Positions 35,542 through 44,636 of a stretch of 64,000 bases of DNA are shown in pieces. The notes beneath the pieces were generated by a model. It had not been told where the DNA came from, did not search any database, and saw nothing but the letters and a program-made list of their open reading frames with translations. Each line of letters opens with the position of its first letter. Positions within the stretch are counted from its first letter, which is position 1. The stretch is from Paraburkholderia hiiakae (GTDB lineage: Bacteria > Pseudomonadota > Gammaproteobacteria > Burkholderiales > Burkholderiaceae): assembly GCF_904848665.1 (NCBI RefSeq), contig NZ_CAJHCQ010000029.1:17348-81347 (forward strand), written 5' to 3'. Made by a program: the position numbers and the translations under genes.

Positions 35542-35895
35542 CTAAGGGGTGAGAGACGCTAGCGCGTCCATCATTTGATGGACAGAGCACACCCATTTAA
35601 TCGATCGGTCCGCCACGAGACGCAGATCCTGTTCCGCACACGCACATCGCTTCTCGGCAGCGAGTGGATTCAACAGGAGGCGGCGACTGCCTGGAGTCGA
35701 AAGCCTGTGAGGTTCGCTAAAGGATTTGTCTGCGTAGGGTACGCAAGCAGTCAAGGCCGCTACCATGCGCGCGTTGCGCGCGCCGGGCGTTGCCTGCCGG
35801 AAGACACCGGAGGCGCCGAGAGATTCATGAACACCCTCTAAGTCGATGGCGAGCACGAGTTCCCTGCGCGGATTGAGAGTTTGCGTGGAGGCCAT
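35542..35895 (-). CDS. Hypothetical protein
   Basis: A 117-residue frame starting MASTQTLNPRRELVLAIDLEG, with GGGGGCAGG before the ATG. No domain, signal peptide or membrane segment was recognised; the C-terminal part is Cys- and Arg-containing (EKRCACAEQDLRLVADRS). It lies between the sedolisin gene and a low-GC exported protein on the same strand. It may be a genuine orphan or a chance frame. Confidence 0.35.
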   Translation of the reverse strand: MASTQTLNPRRELVLAIDLEGVHESLGASGVFRQATPGARNARMVAALTACVPYADKSFSEPHRLSTPGSRRLLLNPLAAEKRCACAEQDLRLVADRSIKWVCSVHQMMDALASLTP

Positions 35896-35940
35896 GACCT
35901 GCCCCCGGCGACAGTGCTGCCGTCAGGGTCTTGATTAAAA

Positions 35941-36375
35941 CTATCGCGCGATACCGAGTTTTCGTCGCTTCTCATCCAGGATGGCCAACGCGCTGTCGAG
36001 GTCTTTCCAATTATTCGCAGCGGTATTAATTGCCACGTACAGCAACTCTTCAGCTTTGTCTTGACTCGCGTAAGTATTCGTCTCGGTATTCGCGGAATAA
36101 TAGTCACTAATACCCAGTCCGGTTTTCTTGTCGGCAACGCTCAAAGTAGCCCAGCCCAAAGACGTTCCAGTAAGAACAGACGCCGTACCGTTGATGACAA
36201 CCGAAGCGTTGGCACGCCTCAATTTTTCGCAGACAATATTATAGTTTTGAAAATTCCAGCCATTTTCCTGGAGCACCTTCGCAGGCAGACCCTGATAGAT
36301 GCTATTTATAGTACATTCCGCCTTCACGGACTGTGCGACAGCAAAAATCAGCGCGGATAGTAGAATCCTCTTCAA
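35941..36375 (-). CDS. Small exported hypothetical protein, low GC, TTG start
   Basis: A 144-residue protein. The best start is TTG 36375, six bases after GGAGG, giving a textbook signal peptide MKRILLSALIFAVAQSVKA cut before ECTINS. The mature part has two cysteines (ECTINSIY, NIVCEKLRRANAS) that could form a disulphide, and a helical acidic C-terminus (ASQDKAEELLYVAINTAANN). The base composition is more AT-rich than its surroundings, suggesting acquired DNA. No family was recognised. Confidence 0.6.
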   Translation of the reverse strand: MKRILLSALIFAVAQSVKAECTINSIYQGLPAKVLQENGWNFQNYNIVCEKLRRANASVVINGTASVLTGTSLGWATLSVADKKTGLGISDYYSANTETNTYASQDKAEELLYVAINTAANNWKDLDSALAILDEKRRKLGIAR

Positions 36376-36387
36376 AACTCCCTCCAA

Positions 36388-36815
36388 AAAATAACCAAAA
36401 CGAAAAATACGTGATTCGAGCCCAGACGATTAAGCGAGCCCAACCAAATCTGCGGTCGGTCGGCCACGACACGTTGGGTCACCGACAATGGAGGCGCACA
36501 CCGTCCGTCGTCCCCAAGCCTTCGCCATTTGCGTTAACGGCGGTGGCCAACAAAGGTTTAGGGCCTGTTCAGCAACTTGACGCCGTCCGGCGGTCGAGGG
36601 GCGCATGACGTTGCGCGTCGCGAACTTCGCGCGTACCAATGAGCACCGTTGTCGACGTTCAATGAGTTTCGGCTATCGCGAACTCAACCCACCTCATGAG
36701 CGCCGCTATTGTGTTGCATCGACCGGGGTTGAATCCCATCGGCTCATCCGGCCAAAGCGCTTGCGTACGCGCGCAGCATTTCTCGATCGACGTACAAATG
36801 AGCGGCAGAGATGTT
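36388..36815. other. Intergenic region, no gene recognised
   Basis: About 430 bases between two leftward genes. Small frames on both strands lack coding character. It holds the promoter of the low-GC exported protein; nothing else was recognised. Confidence 0.35.
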
Positions 36816-38039
36816 CTACATGAAATTTCGGGTATGCAATGACGCGAGCTGTCGGGCCTGATCCTGTTCAAAGCCCAGGCGCGCAAGCCTTGCGTAACGA
36901 CCGTCGGCCATCTCGCGCATCAGGTTCTGAACGAGAGCATAGCCCCGCGCCACGGCTTCAGGCGTCAGTTCACCCGCCGCGAGAAGAATGAGCGCGTCGA
37001 ATACCTCCTCATTGAGGCCAGTCGTTCCCTCCAGTTCGGCATGGCGTCGCTCGACTGCGTGCGCGAGGCGCGAGCGCAGTTCAGGCTCTTTCTTCATCCG
37101 ATAGAGGAGATGAGACATACCCAGCGCAACATGCCGAGCTTCATCTCGGGCGGCCAGGCGTGCGATCTGGCGTGTCAGCGGATCGGGGCCGTAGTTCTGG
37201 AGGAATTGCAGCAGCGTAACAAAGGTGCCCTCGCCCATCACCGAGAGCAAAAAGCTAGCGACGGAAAAATCGGGTTCATCGAGCAGTGTTTTAAGCGATG
37301 CCTGCCCTCCCGCTGTCGACAATGCCGGCTCGTGGCCTTTATGGCGAATGCGCCGCGTGAAGACCTCGACGTGTCTTGCCTCATCCGCGACCTGAATCGC
37401 GAGGGCGGCCTGCAGTTCGCGGTAGTGAGGATGCAGTTGTCCGAGAAAGCGTGCAGGCACAATGAGCGCGGCATTCTCGTTCTCGACCAGGTACGTCATG
37501 ATCTGCACCACGGCGGCTTCTATCGGCGCGGGCAATTCGAATGGCACAGCCCAGTCGATCGCCTGGTCGGGATCCCACTGCGCCGCAACGCCCTGGGCGT
37601 AGAGATCGGCCGCGTTCTCCGTCCAGACTTCTAGTTTGTTGTCCAGCCGAAACGCAAACTCAGGTGCGCCCGCCTCTACCTGCGCGCCCCTGGCGGCCAG
37701 CCCCCACGCAGGAAGAGCTCGCGACTCAACCGCCTGCGCCGCGCGCGGATCACAGTGTCCCGTCTGATGCGCGTTGCGCCAACGCCCGTACCTATTGTCG
37801 CGTTCGATGACGGCGAACTGTCGACCCGCGTCGCCTGTTTGCCACGCCAGCCGATGTCCCTGACTGCGGCACCAGTGCTCGAGCATCACCTCCCAGCCGG
37901 TTGCCGTGCCCACCACGCGCAGCGACTGCCCGGGCGCCAGCGCGTCCAGCGCATGCCTGACCAGAATGTGAGCACCCGCGTCGAAGCCGAGCGACTCAAT
38001 ATCGATAAGCGGGTTCGACAATCCGGCCGTGGCCGTCAT
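36816..38039 (-). CDS. TusA-like/ferritin-like diiron fusion protein
   Basis: A 407-residue two-part protein. Residues about 10-80 resemble TusA/SirA (DIESLGFDAGAHILVRHALDALAPGQ, then SLRVVGTATGWEVMLEHWCRSQGH), but the CPxP sulfur-carrier cysteine is absent, replaced by FDAGAH. Residues about 165-320 form a ferritin-like four-helix bundle with likely iron ligands: Glu186/Glu188, E220ARH223, Glu270 and E300ARH303. That is the ligand layout of a diiron oxygenase. RBS AGGAG lies inside the upstream PhnD-like gene, whose end overlaps this start by 44 bases. A redox role with the adjacent flavoprotein is inferred; no characterised homologue is known to me. Confidence 0.7.
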   Translation of the reverse strand: MTATAGLSNPLIDIESLGFDAGAHILVRHALDALAPGQSLRVVGTATGWEVMLEHWCRSQGHRLAWQTGDAGRQFAVIERDNRYGRWRNAHQTGHCDPRAAQAVESRALPAWGLAARGAQVEAGAPEFAFRLDNKLEVWTENAADLYAQGVAAQWDPDQAIDWAVPFELPAPIEAAVVQIMTYLVENENAALIVPARFLGQLHPHYRELQAALAIQVADEARHVEVFTRRIRHKGHEPALSTAGGQASLKTLLDEPDFSVASFLLSVMGEGTFVTLLQFLQNYGPDPLTRQIARLAARDEARHVALGMSHLLYRMKKEPELRSRLAHAVERRHAELEGTTGLNEEVFDALILLAAGELTPEAVARGYALVQNLMREMADGRYARLARLGFEQDQARQLASLHTRNFM

Positions 38040-38862
38040 AGAAGTGCTCCTCCGTTACTGCACGCTCGAGCAGCGCGTAGCCGCTTGAACGCCCAGGCAG
38101 CCACGACCTGAGGCCCTCCAGTTCGAGCAGAGGACGTACCCGGGCATCGTTCCAGTCCATGGAGAGCAACAGATCGCCAAAGCGGCGTGTTGCTTCCTGC
38201 GGCACGCCAGGGCTAACCGTCATGTTGCAGTGATCGTATGCGCCAGTTGTGGCGACGATGCGCGTGGCACCCGAGGGCAGCGTACCTTCGTCTGCGAACG
38301 CCCGGAAATTGCCTGCGATCATCCACGTCGCCTCGACCTCGCCGTTCACGAGTGCGCTCGCTGCATCGCGTTCGCCGCCAATATGATCGCCGTGCTTGCC
38401 GCCCAGCACGTCGAATCGCCGCGCCTCGTAGTCGTGTCCCGCGACGAGTCCTCCCTCATGGCGCAGATGATCGAGGGGAATCAGCGTGGCCTGAGGCGAA
38501 TCGATCGCGCCAAAGCCGATCGTGGCGCCCCGCAGGTCGCCGAGCGACTGGACGCTGCTATCGCTGCGCACCACCAGCACGGAACGCAGATCGATGTCCG
38601 TGTCGCGCATGGCGAGTGGGGACACGACTTCGCCGCGCGCTTGCGCGATGCGGCTCGCGCGGACCCACGCAAGCGGCGAGTTCCATGCGAAGGCGATATC
38701 GCCTGCAAACTGGGCCTCGACCTGAGTTTCGTAATTCGAGTAAAGGAGATAGTCGATCGCCAGTCCGCGTTCGGCGAACCAGGCCTTGAAGCCCTCCCAG
38801 ATTGTGATGACCTTCGGCGCGTAGGCAACTGCGCCGAGCATTAGCGGTGTGTGTCGGGACAT
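37996..38862 (-). CDS. PhnD-like substrate-binding protein without signal peptide
   Basis: A 288-residue protein of the phosphonate/phosphite binding family. Typical stretches are AVAYAPKVITIWEGFKAWFAERG, NSPLAWVRASRIAQ, RSVLVVRSDSSVQSLGDLRGATIGFGAIDSPQATLIPLDHL and NGEVEATWMIAGNFRAF. It begins MSRHTPLMLGAVAY with no signal peptide, and no permease or ATPase is nearby, so it probably works in the cytoplasm as a ligand or substrate binder. It starts 17 bases after the acyl-CoA-dehydrogenase-like gene and its 3' end overlaps the diiron gene, so the three are tightly coupled. Confidence 0.8.
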   Translation of the reverse strand: MSRHTPLMLGAVAYAPKVITIWEGFKAWFAERGLAIDYLLYSNYETQVEAQFAGDIAFAWNSPLAWVRASRIAQARGEVVSPLAMRDTDIDLRSVLVVRSDSSVQSLGDLRGATIGFGAIDSPQATLIPLDHLRHEGGLVAGHDYEARRFDVLGGKHGDHIGGERDAASALVNGEVEATWMIAGNFRAFADEGTLPSGATRIVATTGAYDHCNMTVSPGVPQEATRRFGDLLLSMDWNDARVRPLLELEGLRSWLPGRSSGYALLERAVTEEHFYDGHGRIVEPAYRY

Positions 38863-38878
38863 GACATGAGTCTCCTCT

Positions 38879-39997
38879 TCAGGCGAGCGGGAGGCCGCAC
38901 AATGCACGACCGATGAAGTCGTACAGGACGTCCGAGGTCGGCCCCATGATGGAAGCCGCGCGCGCGTCGCGGAACAGACGCTCTATGCCCACTTCCTTGC
39001 GAAACGCCGCGCCGCCGCAGATGCGCATGGCCGTATCGGTCACGGCAAGCGCGGCTTCCGCGGCCGCGGCCTTCACTTCCAGTACGCGCAGCATCGTGTC
39101 GGGCCGGCCCACCGCCATGGCGGCCAGCGTGTCGTCGCGCAGCGCGCGCGCCTGATCGACGCGAAGCTGCGCGCGGGCGAGATACGCGCGGATCGTTGGC
39201 AGATCGCACAGGGACTCACCGCTCTCCGCGAATCGACTACCGGTAAGGTGAGGGATCGCACGTTGCAGCGCGCCGTCGGCAAGGCCAATAGAGGTCGAGG
39301 CGACAAGGTTCGCAAACACCGGCAACGCGTCTCCGTTCATGATTTCGCCGCCGCCGCCGTCAGGACCCAGCATTGCGCTGGCGGGCACACGCACGCCATC
39401 GGCCTGAATGGGTGCGGACGCGTTGCCGCGCAGGCCGAGACCATCGAAAGGTTTCGGGCAGTGCAGTCCCTGCGCACGGCTGTCCACAAGCCACAACGTA
39501 CTGGCGCCTTCCTGCGCCAGCGCCGGTCGCGACGACCAGACATAGGAGTCCGCTTCGGCCGCGGAAGTCACCATGCTTTTGCTGCCGTTCAGCACGAAAT
39601 CGTCGCCGTCAGGCCGCGCGGTACCGACCGGTGCCCAGAAGTGGCTACGCGTGCCGGTCTCGGACCATGCCAGCGTGGTGAGGTGCGTGCCCTGCGCAAT
39701 GGCGCGCCGCACCTCCTCGGGTCCGTACTTTTCGATCAGGATCGCACCGGCGTAATGCATGGTGACGACCATTGCGGTGGACGGGCAATCCCGCGCAATG
39801 CGTTCCACCACCTGGCACGCCTGCGCCGCGCCTAACCCCATGCCGCCAATTTCCGTTGCGCTCACGAGTCCGAGCAGGCCCGACTTGCCGAGCGCATCGA
39901 CGGCAGCGCGCGGGAAACGGGCGAGCTGATCCGTATGCGGGGCATCGGGGGAAATCGTGGTGCGAACAATCGGTTCCAACACTTCGATGTAGGACAT
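38879..39997 (-). CDS. Acyl-CoA dehydrogenase-like flavoprotein
   Basis: A 372-residue acyl-CoA dehydrogenase-fold protein with CGGGAG upstream. Visible are SATEIGGMGLGAAQACQVVERIARDCPSTAM, LTTLAWSETGTRSHFWAPVG, FVLNGSKSMVTSAAEADSYVWSS and the C-terminal VTDTAMRICGGAAFRKEVGIERLFRDARAASIM. It lacks a clear catalytic glutamate segment of fatty-acid dehydrogenases, so it may be a flavin monooxygenase or desulfurisation-type enzyme (as in DszC/SfnC). First gene of a three-gene leftward unit with the PhnD-like and diiron proteins. Confidence 0.8.
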   Translation of the reverse strand: MSYIEVLEPIVRTTISPDAPHTDQLARFPRAAVDALGKSGLLGLVSATEIGGMGLGAAQACQVVERIARDCPSTAMVVTMHYAGAILIEKYGPEEVRRAIAQGTHLTTLAWSETGTRSHFWAPVGTARPDGDDFVLNGSKSMVTSAAEADSYVWSSRPALAQEGASTLWLVDSRAQGLHCPKPFDGLGLRGNASAPIQADGVRVPASAMLGPDGGGGEIMNGDALPVFANLVASTSIGLADGALQRAIPHLTGSRFAESGESLCDLPTIRAYLARAQLRVDQARALRDDTLAAMAVGRPDTMLRVLEVKAAAAEAALAVTDTAMRICGGAAFRKEVGIERLFRDARAASIMGPTSDVLYDFIGRALCGLPLA

Positions 39998-40307
39998 CGG
40001 AACGTCTCCCGGGCAGAATTAGCGGAGACGGTCGTCCGGTCTGTGCTGAAGCGGCGCGCGAGTGTCGCGCAGCTGAAGATGGAGTGCACATGGCGCACTC
40101 CGGTGCATCTGTCGCATGCAGACCTGCAACAACGACTCTCGCACTTGAAGGAACCCGCAGCGCATTGGCATGACTGCAGGCCAACGCATTATTGCATTTG
40201 CTGAGCATGTCCGAACGCTCGCTGTCCTCGCTTTGTCGAGCCTGTACCGATACTGGCGTGCCGCCCAAGACGGTGCCGGTCGATTCACCCTTCTCCGGGC
40301 AAACGCA
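39998..40307. other. Intergenic region upstream of the flavoprotein unit
   Basis: About 310 bases between the LysR gene stop and the flavoprotein start, both on the minus strand. It should carry the promoter of the three-gene unit, but no unmistakable promoter or palindrome was found. Confidence 0.35.
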
Positions 40308-41249
40308 TCAGCGACCGCGCTTTACGCCGGCCTTGGTCTGCCCACCTTTTGAGAAGGCATGACGATTGCCAAGGAGCTCGACCAGCCGTGTCTCGCATTC
40401 GGAAAACGAGTACCCGCGCCGCTGCGAGATCATGAACGTGAGGGGGCGCATGTGCCATGCGCGCCGTTGGAGTTCGACAAGTGTTCCATTCACAAGGTCT
40501 TGCGCAACCATATGATGCGGCATGTGCCCCCAGCACAAGCTTCCCCTGAGCAAATCGTGCTTCGCGCCGAGGTCATTCACGCGCCACTGGCGTTCACTGG
40601 CGACCCCCTGTTGTGTCTTCTCCGAATCGGGCTGATTGTCGGTTACGACGAGCTGGATATGCCGCCCAAATTCCTCCCGCGGGATCGGCCCCGCGATCGC
40701 GGCCAGCGGATGCGATGGCGCACAGACGGTCACCATTTGCGCGTCACATAGATGCTGTCTTTCTATGGTGCCGGGGCTCAGCTCCGGCACGTCCGTGATC
40801 GTCACCGCCAATGCGCACGTGCCTTCGAGAACCAAACGCTCGCCGCCCTGCATGGTCGTCATGCGCAGATTGATTGCAACCGTTGGAAAGTCCGCCTGCA
40901 GGGTGCGCAGGCATTCGATCAAGTGCGCACGCGGAAAGTAGGTATCCACGGCGACCGAGACCTCTGGTACCCCGGCCTCGGCTATCGCAGCCGCGCGCAT
41001 CTTCATTTCCTCGGTGCGTGAGATCACCGCACGAGCGTCAGGCAGGAGGCTGCGGCCCGCGGCTGTAAGTGTGGCTTTGCGGGTATCGCGCTCGAACAGC
41101 ACCACGTCAAAGGCACTCTCGAGCGCGTTGATCGCGTGACTGATCGCCGACTGTGCACGCCTCAGCTCCCGTGCAGCCCCGGAGAAGCTTCCCTGGTCAC
41201 ACACGGCGACGAAGGCCCGGAGTTGATTGATGGTGACGTTGTCGAGCAT
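40308..41249 (-). CDS. LysR family transcriptional regulator
   Basis: A 313-residue LysR regulator. The winged helix is MLDNVTINQLRAFVAVCDQGSFSGAARELRRAQSAISHAINALESAF; the effector domain starts near EVSVAVDTYFPRAHLIECLRTLQADFP. It is divergent from the SDR gene at 41356, with AT-rich DNA between (ATCTAAAAAGTAGATGG, a small inverted repeat ATCTA/TAGAT at about 41253-41268). It may control the SDR cluster to the right, the flavoprotein unit downstream of it, or both. Confidence 0.9.
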   Translation of the reverse strand: MLDNVTINQLRAFVAVCDQGSFSGAARELRRAQSAISHAINALESAFDVVLFERDTRKATLTAAGRSLLPDARAVISRTEEMKMRAAAIAEAGVPEVSVAVDTYFPRAHLIECLRTLQADFPTVAINLRMTTMQGGERLVLEGTCALAVTITDVPELSPGTIERQHLCDAQMVTVCAPSHPLAAIAGPIPREEFGRHIQLVVTDNQPDSEKTQQGVASERQWRVNDLGAKHDLLRGSLCWGHMPHHMVAQDLVNGTLVELQRRAWHMRPLTFMISQRRGYSFSECETRLVELLGNRHAFSKGGQTKAGVKRGR

Positions 41250-41355
41250 AGCTATCTAAAAAGTAGATGGTAGCTATAGAAATTTAGTCAATTGGCTTCA
41301 TGAATCAAGCGCTCCAGAATGGTGTTTGTCGTTTTCGTTTCGAAGGATGCATGAC

Positions 41356-42090
41356 ATGAGCAGACTGAATGGAAAGACCGCGGTGATCACCGGCGGCGCT
41401 ACCGGCATCGGCCGCGCCGCAGCAAAGCGCTTCATCGAGGAGGGCGCCTTCGTCTTCATCTTTGGCCGCCGGCAGGAAGCGCTCGACGCCGCTGTGGCCG
41501 ACCTCGGGCCCAATGCCCGCGCAGTGAAAGGCTCGGTCTCCGATCCGGCCGACCTCGACCGGCTCTACGCGATGGTAAGGGCCGAGCGCGGAACCCTCGA
41601 CATCGTTTTTGCCAATGCCGGCACGGGAAGCCCGCTTCCGCTCGGCAAGATCACCGCCGGGCACATTGACGAAACCTTCGACACCAATGTGAAAGGCACG
41701 ATCTTCACGGTCCAGAAGGCGCTGCCGCTGATGGGCCGGGGCGGTTCAATCATCCTGACCGGATCGAGCGCCGGCACCACGGGCGCACCGGCGTTCAGCG
41801 CCTACAGCGCGAGCAAGGCGGCGGTGCGCAACCTCGCGCGGACCTGGGCGGAGGATCTGAAGGGCACCGGCATCCGGGTCAACGTGCTGTCGCCCGGGGC
41901 GACGGCGACCGAACTCGCGAAGGAAGCGCTCGGCGAGGAGGGCCAGAAGGTCTTCGCCTCGATGACTCCGCTTCAGCGCATGGCTGATCCGGCGGAGATC
42001 GGGGCGGTGGCCGCCTTTCTCGCGTCGTCCGACAGCAGCTTCATGACAGCCAGCGAGGTCGCCGTCGACGGTGGCCTGGCGCAACTCTGA
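41356..42090 (+). CDS. SDR family oxidoreductase
   Basis: A 244-residue classical SDR. NAD(P) motif TGGATGIGRA, FANAGTG, catalytic Ser in LTGSSAGTTGAP and YSASK dyad in FSAYSASKAAVRNLARTWA; SPGATATEL and AVDGGLAQL close it. ATG 41356 (MSRLNGKTAV) is preferred over ATG 41347. It is the first of three consecutive rightward oxidoreductase genes divergent from a LysR gene, an arrangement often seen for stress- or solvent-responsive reductases. Confidence 0.9.
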   Translation: MSRLNGKTAVITGGATGIGRAAAKRFIEEGAFVFIFGRRQEALDAAVADLGPNARAVKGSVSDPADLDRLYAMVRAERGTLDIVFANAGTGSPLPLGKITAGHIDETFDTNVKGTIFTVQKALPLMGRGGSIILTGSSAGTTGAPAFSAYSASKAAVRNLARTWAEDLKGTGIRVNVLSPGATATELAKEALGEEGQKVFASMTPLQRMADPAEIGAVAAFLASSDSSFMTASEVAVDGGLAQL

Positions 42091-42154
42091 TGCACCACGC
42101 CCAGCCGGACACGCCAGTGATCCGATCATGCGCGCATCTACGGAGGAAAATGAA

Positions 42155-42922
42155 ATGGGACAATCTCTCAAGGGAAAAACGGCTCTCGTTACCGGGGCAT
42201 CGCGGGGCATTGGCCGCGCCATCGCTGAACGTCTTGCAAAGGATGGTGCGATGGTCGCGCTGACCTACAACGCCAGCAGATCTGGCGCGGACGAGGCGGT
42301 CGCGGCCATCGAGAAAGCTGGAGGCACTGCGTTCGCGATCCACGCTGATCTCGTTGACCCGGCGAGCGTCCCGGCCTTGTTCGAGCAACTCGACAATGAA
42401 TTCACCAGGCGCAACGGAAGCAAAGCGCTCGATATTCTGGTCAACAACGCTGGAAATGCCGGTTGGGTTGGCTTCAAGGACGCGACGCCCGAAAGCTGGG
42501 ACACCCTGATGGCGGTGTACGCCCGTGCGCCCTTCTTCATCGTTCAGGCTGCTCTGGATCGTCTTGCCGATGAGGGACGCATCATCAACATCTCTTCCGC
42601 TGCCGCCACGAAGCCCGTGACAGCCGCGCCCGTCTACTCGATGGCCAAAGCGGCCATCAACAACCTGACCCATGCGCTCGCGGCCGAGCTGGGGCCGCGC
42701 GGAATTACTGCGAACGCTGTGGCGCCGGGCTACACGCGAACGGACGCGAACGCCGCCTTCCGCGAAAATCCCGAACTCGTGAAGGCAGTCGAGGCCGAAA
42801 TCGCGCTGGGACGCTTTGGCGAGCCTTCGGAGATCGCTGCCGTTGTGGCGTTCCTGGCTTCCGACGATGGTCATTGGGTGACCGGCCAGACGATTGAAGC
42901 GAGCGGCGGCTACAAGCTTTGA
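42155..42922 (+). CDS. SDR family oxidoreductase, FabG-like
   Basis: A 255-residue classical SDR with GGAGG 8 bases before ATG 42155. Motifs: TGASRGIGRAIAERLA, NNAGNAGWVGF, catalytic Ser in IINISSAAATKPV, and YSMAK in VYSMAKAAINNLTHALAAEL; APGYTRTDAN and ASGGYKL at the end. It probably reduces a carbonyl with NADPH. It lies 64 bases after the previous SDR and 28 bases before the F420-like reductase, so co-transcription is likely. Confidence 0.9.
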   Translation: MGQSLKGKTALVTGASRGIGRAIAERLAKDGAMVALTYNASRSGADEAVAAIEKAGGTAFAIHADLVDPASVPALFEQLDNEFTRRNGSKALDILVNNAGNAGWVGFKDATPESWDTLMAVYARAPFFIVQAALDRLADEGRIINISSAAATKPVTAAPVYSMAKAAINNLTHALAAELGPRGITANAVAPGYTRTDANAAFRENPELVKAVEAEIALGRFGEPSEIAAVVAFLASDDGHWVTGQTIEASGGYKL

Positions 42923-42950
42923 GCGCGCCGAAAAACCGAAGGAGAATCTC

Positions 42951-43550
42951 ATGAGCTACGCAATCATCGGCTTCGGCAAGATCGGCCACGCGCTTGCCGA
43001 GGCGTTTGCCCGCAGCGGTATCGAAGTATCCGTTGCAACCACGCGCGACCCGACAAGCTTTGCATCCGATGTGGCCGCCATCGGACCCGGAATCATTCCC
43101 AAAACCTTGGCGGAAGCCGTCAAGGCGGACACCCTCTTTTTGGCTGTCCGTTTCGAGTCGCACCCGGAGGTCGCGAAGGCGCTGCCCAGTTGGAAGGGAA
43201 AGACCATCATCGACGTGATGAACACGTTCGCCCCGCTTGAGGAACTGGACGGGCTCCCGTCCTCAGCTTTCGTCGCGAACGCATTCACCGGAGCCAGGCT
43301 GGTGAAAGGCTTCAATCATTTGGCTGCTGCCGTCCTCGGCCAAGACCCGGCCGTACAGGGTGGCAGGAGAGTCGTGTTCCTGGCGAGCGACGATGACGGC
43401 GCCGCAGCGGAGATTGGTACGCTTGCGGAAAATCTCGGTTTCTCGCCGATCAAACTTGGCGGGCTTTCGGACGGTGGACTACTTGTGCAAGCGCGCGAAA
43501 ATAGCTGGGGACAACTGATCTTCAAGGACTTGATCAAGTTCGACTCGTGA
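42951..43550 (+). CDS. NADP oxidoreductase, F420-dependent-like (NAD-binding)
   Basis: A 199-residue protein beginning MSYAIIGFGKIGHALAEAFARSG, a Rossmann GxGxxG. It continues LFLAVRFESHPEVAKAL, KTIIDVMN, VKGFNHLAAAVLGQDP and GGRRVVFLASDDDGAAAEI, typical of the small NADP oxidoreductase/F420-reductase family. In bacteria without F420 these proteins use NADP with unknown substrates. The start is set by AAGGAG and conservation from MSYAIIG. Third gene of the SDR unit. Confidence 0.85.
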   Translation: MSYAIIGFGKIGHALAEAFARSGIEVSVATTRDPTSFASDVAAIGPGIIPKTLAEAVKADTLFLAVRFESHPEVAKALPSWKGKTIIDVMNTFAPLEELDGLPSSAFVANAFTGARLVKGFNHLAAAVLGQDPAVQGGRRVVFLASDDDGAAAEIGTLAENLGFSPIKLGGLSDGGLLVQARENSWGQLIFKDLIKFDS

Positions 43551-43766
43551 ACAACCGTTTCTGGACATTTCGCTGAGTCGAATGGCCGATTGCCGGACAC
43601 GACCGCCGTCTGAACGGCAACGCGCAGGAATGACCCTTCATCGCCGACTGTACTCATTCACAGAAGCCGCTCGAAAGCTGCCAGCGGTCAGTCGTGAATT
43701 GCTTCAGAATACTGGCTGATGAAGCGACTCCACGTTTTGTGCAACCAGAATTCACTGAGGCTACAA

Positions 43767-44384
43767 ATGGTTAATTCGTCTGCTATTGAGACAGTCTTTT
43801 CTGTCTATGCGGCGGCTGTCGTCATACCCGGGCCGAACTTCGTCGCAATCACCCAGAAGGCGGTAGCCGGCAGACGCTCCGATGCGCTCGCGCTTGTCGC
43901 CGGAATCGTGACGGTGAATCTGTTCTGGGCGACTTGCGCCATCCTCGGTATCGGAATGGTGTTCGCTATTTTCCCGTGGCTCGCTGTCGGCGTCAGGCTT
44001 GCTGGCGCGGCCTATTTGATCTGGTTCGGGCTGCGGCTCGTTGTGTCGGCACGGGCAACCCCTTCAGGTTCACGTCACCCAACGAAGGCGCCTTTGTTTC
44101 GTGCCGCCTTCCTGCAAGGTATTGCGACAAATATCGCAAACCCGAAGTCCATCGCCTTTTATGCGGCGGTGTTTTCCTCAGCGGTGCCCACGCACGTTTC
44201 CATGCCGACGTTCTTCGCAGTGCTTGCTACTGTCGGCGCAACAGCGACGTGCTGGTACGGAGCAGTCGCGCTCGTTCTATCGCACGCGGCGATTGCGACG
44301 GCGTATCGTCGCGCGAAGGCATGGATCGACCTCACATGTGGAGGGCTCATGATTGCGCTGGGAATCCGGCAGGCATTGCGTTGA
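43767..44384 (+). CDS. LysE/RhtB family exporter
   Basis: A 205-residue membrane protein from ATG 43767 (MVNSSAIETVFSVYAA). The family signature VVIPGPNFVAITQKAVAGRRSDALALVAGI is near the start, LAGAAYLIWFGLRLV follows, and FLQGIATNIANPKSIAFYAAVF is the conserved middle segment. About six membrane helices. It exports amino acids or similar small molecules. The 216-base gap before it shows no gene. Confidence 0.9.
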   Translation: MVNSSAIETVFSVYAAAVVIPGPNFVAITQKAVAGRRSDALALVAGIVTVNLFWATCAILGIGMVFAIFPWLAVGVRLAGAAYLIWFGLRLVVSARATPSGSRHPTKAPLFRAAFLQGIATNIANPKSIAFYAAVFSSAVPTHVSMPTFFAVLATVGATATCWYGAVALVLSHAAIATAYRRAKAWIDLTCGGLMIALGIRQALR

Positions 44385-44636
44385 CAAAGCGCCCGGGCAC
44401 ATAAGACCAACTATGGGTCGGGTCAGCACCTGGTGGCGACGACGCACACCCACAATGCGAGATGGAGTACGTGCGGAATTACGTCATGGGGTTCCGGGGG
44501 CAACTTATCCGCCATGGCCAATCCACATGATGCGAGGTGGCGAGGAGTGTAACGTTGGCGTGCCGACCGGCGCGTCACATTCCGGTTCGGCGCCGTGCGG
44601 TCCGCAAGGCAGTGCGCCAATTGACGAGAGATCGCA

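Noticed and set aside
43551..43766. Intergenic stretch resembling dispersed repeats common in Burkholderiaceae
   Set aside because: No second copy in this window and no clear inverted repeat; repeat status cannot be supported here.
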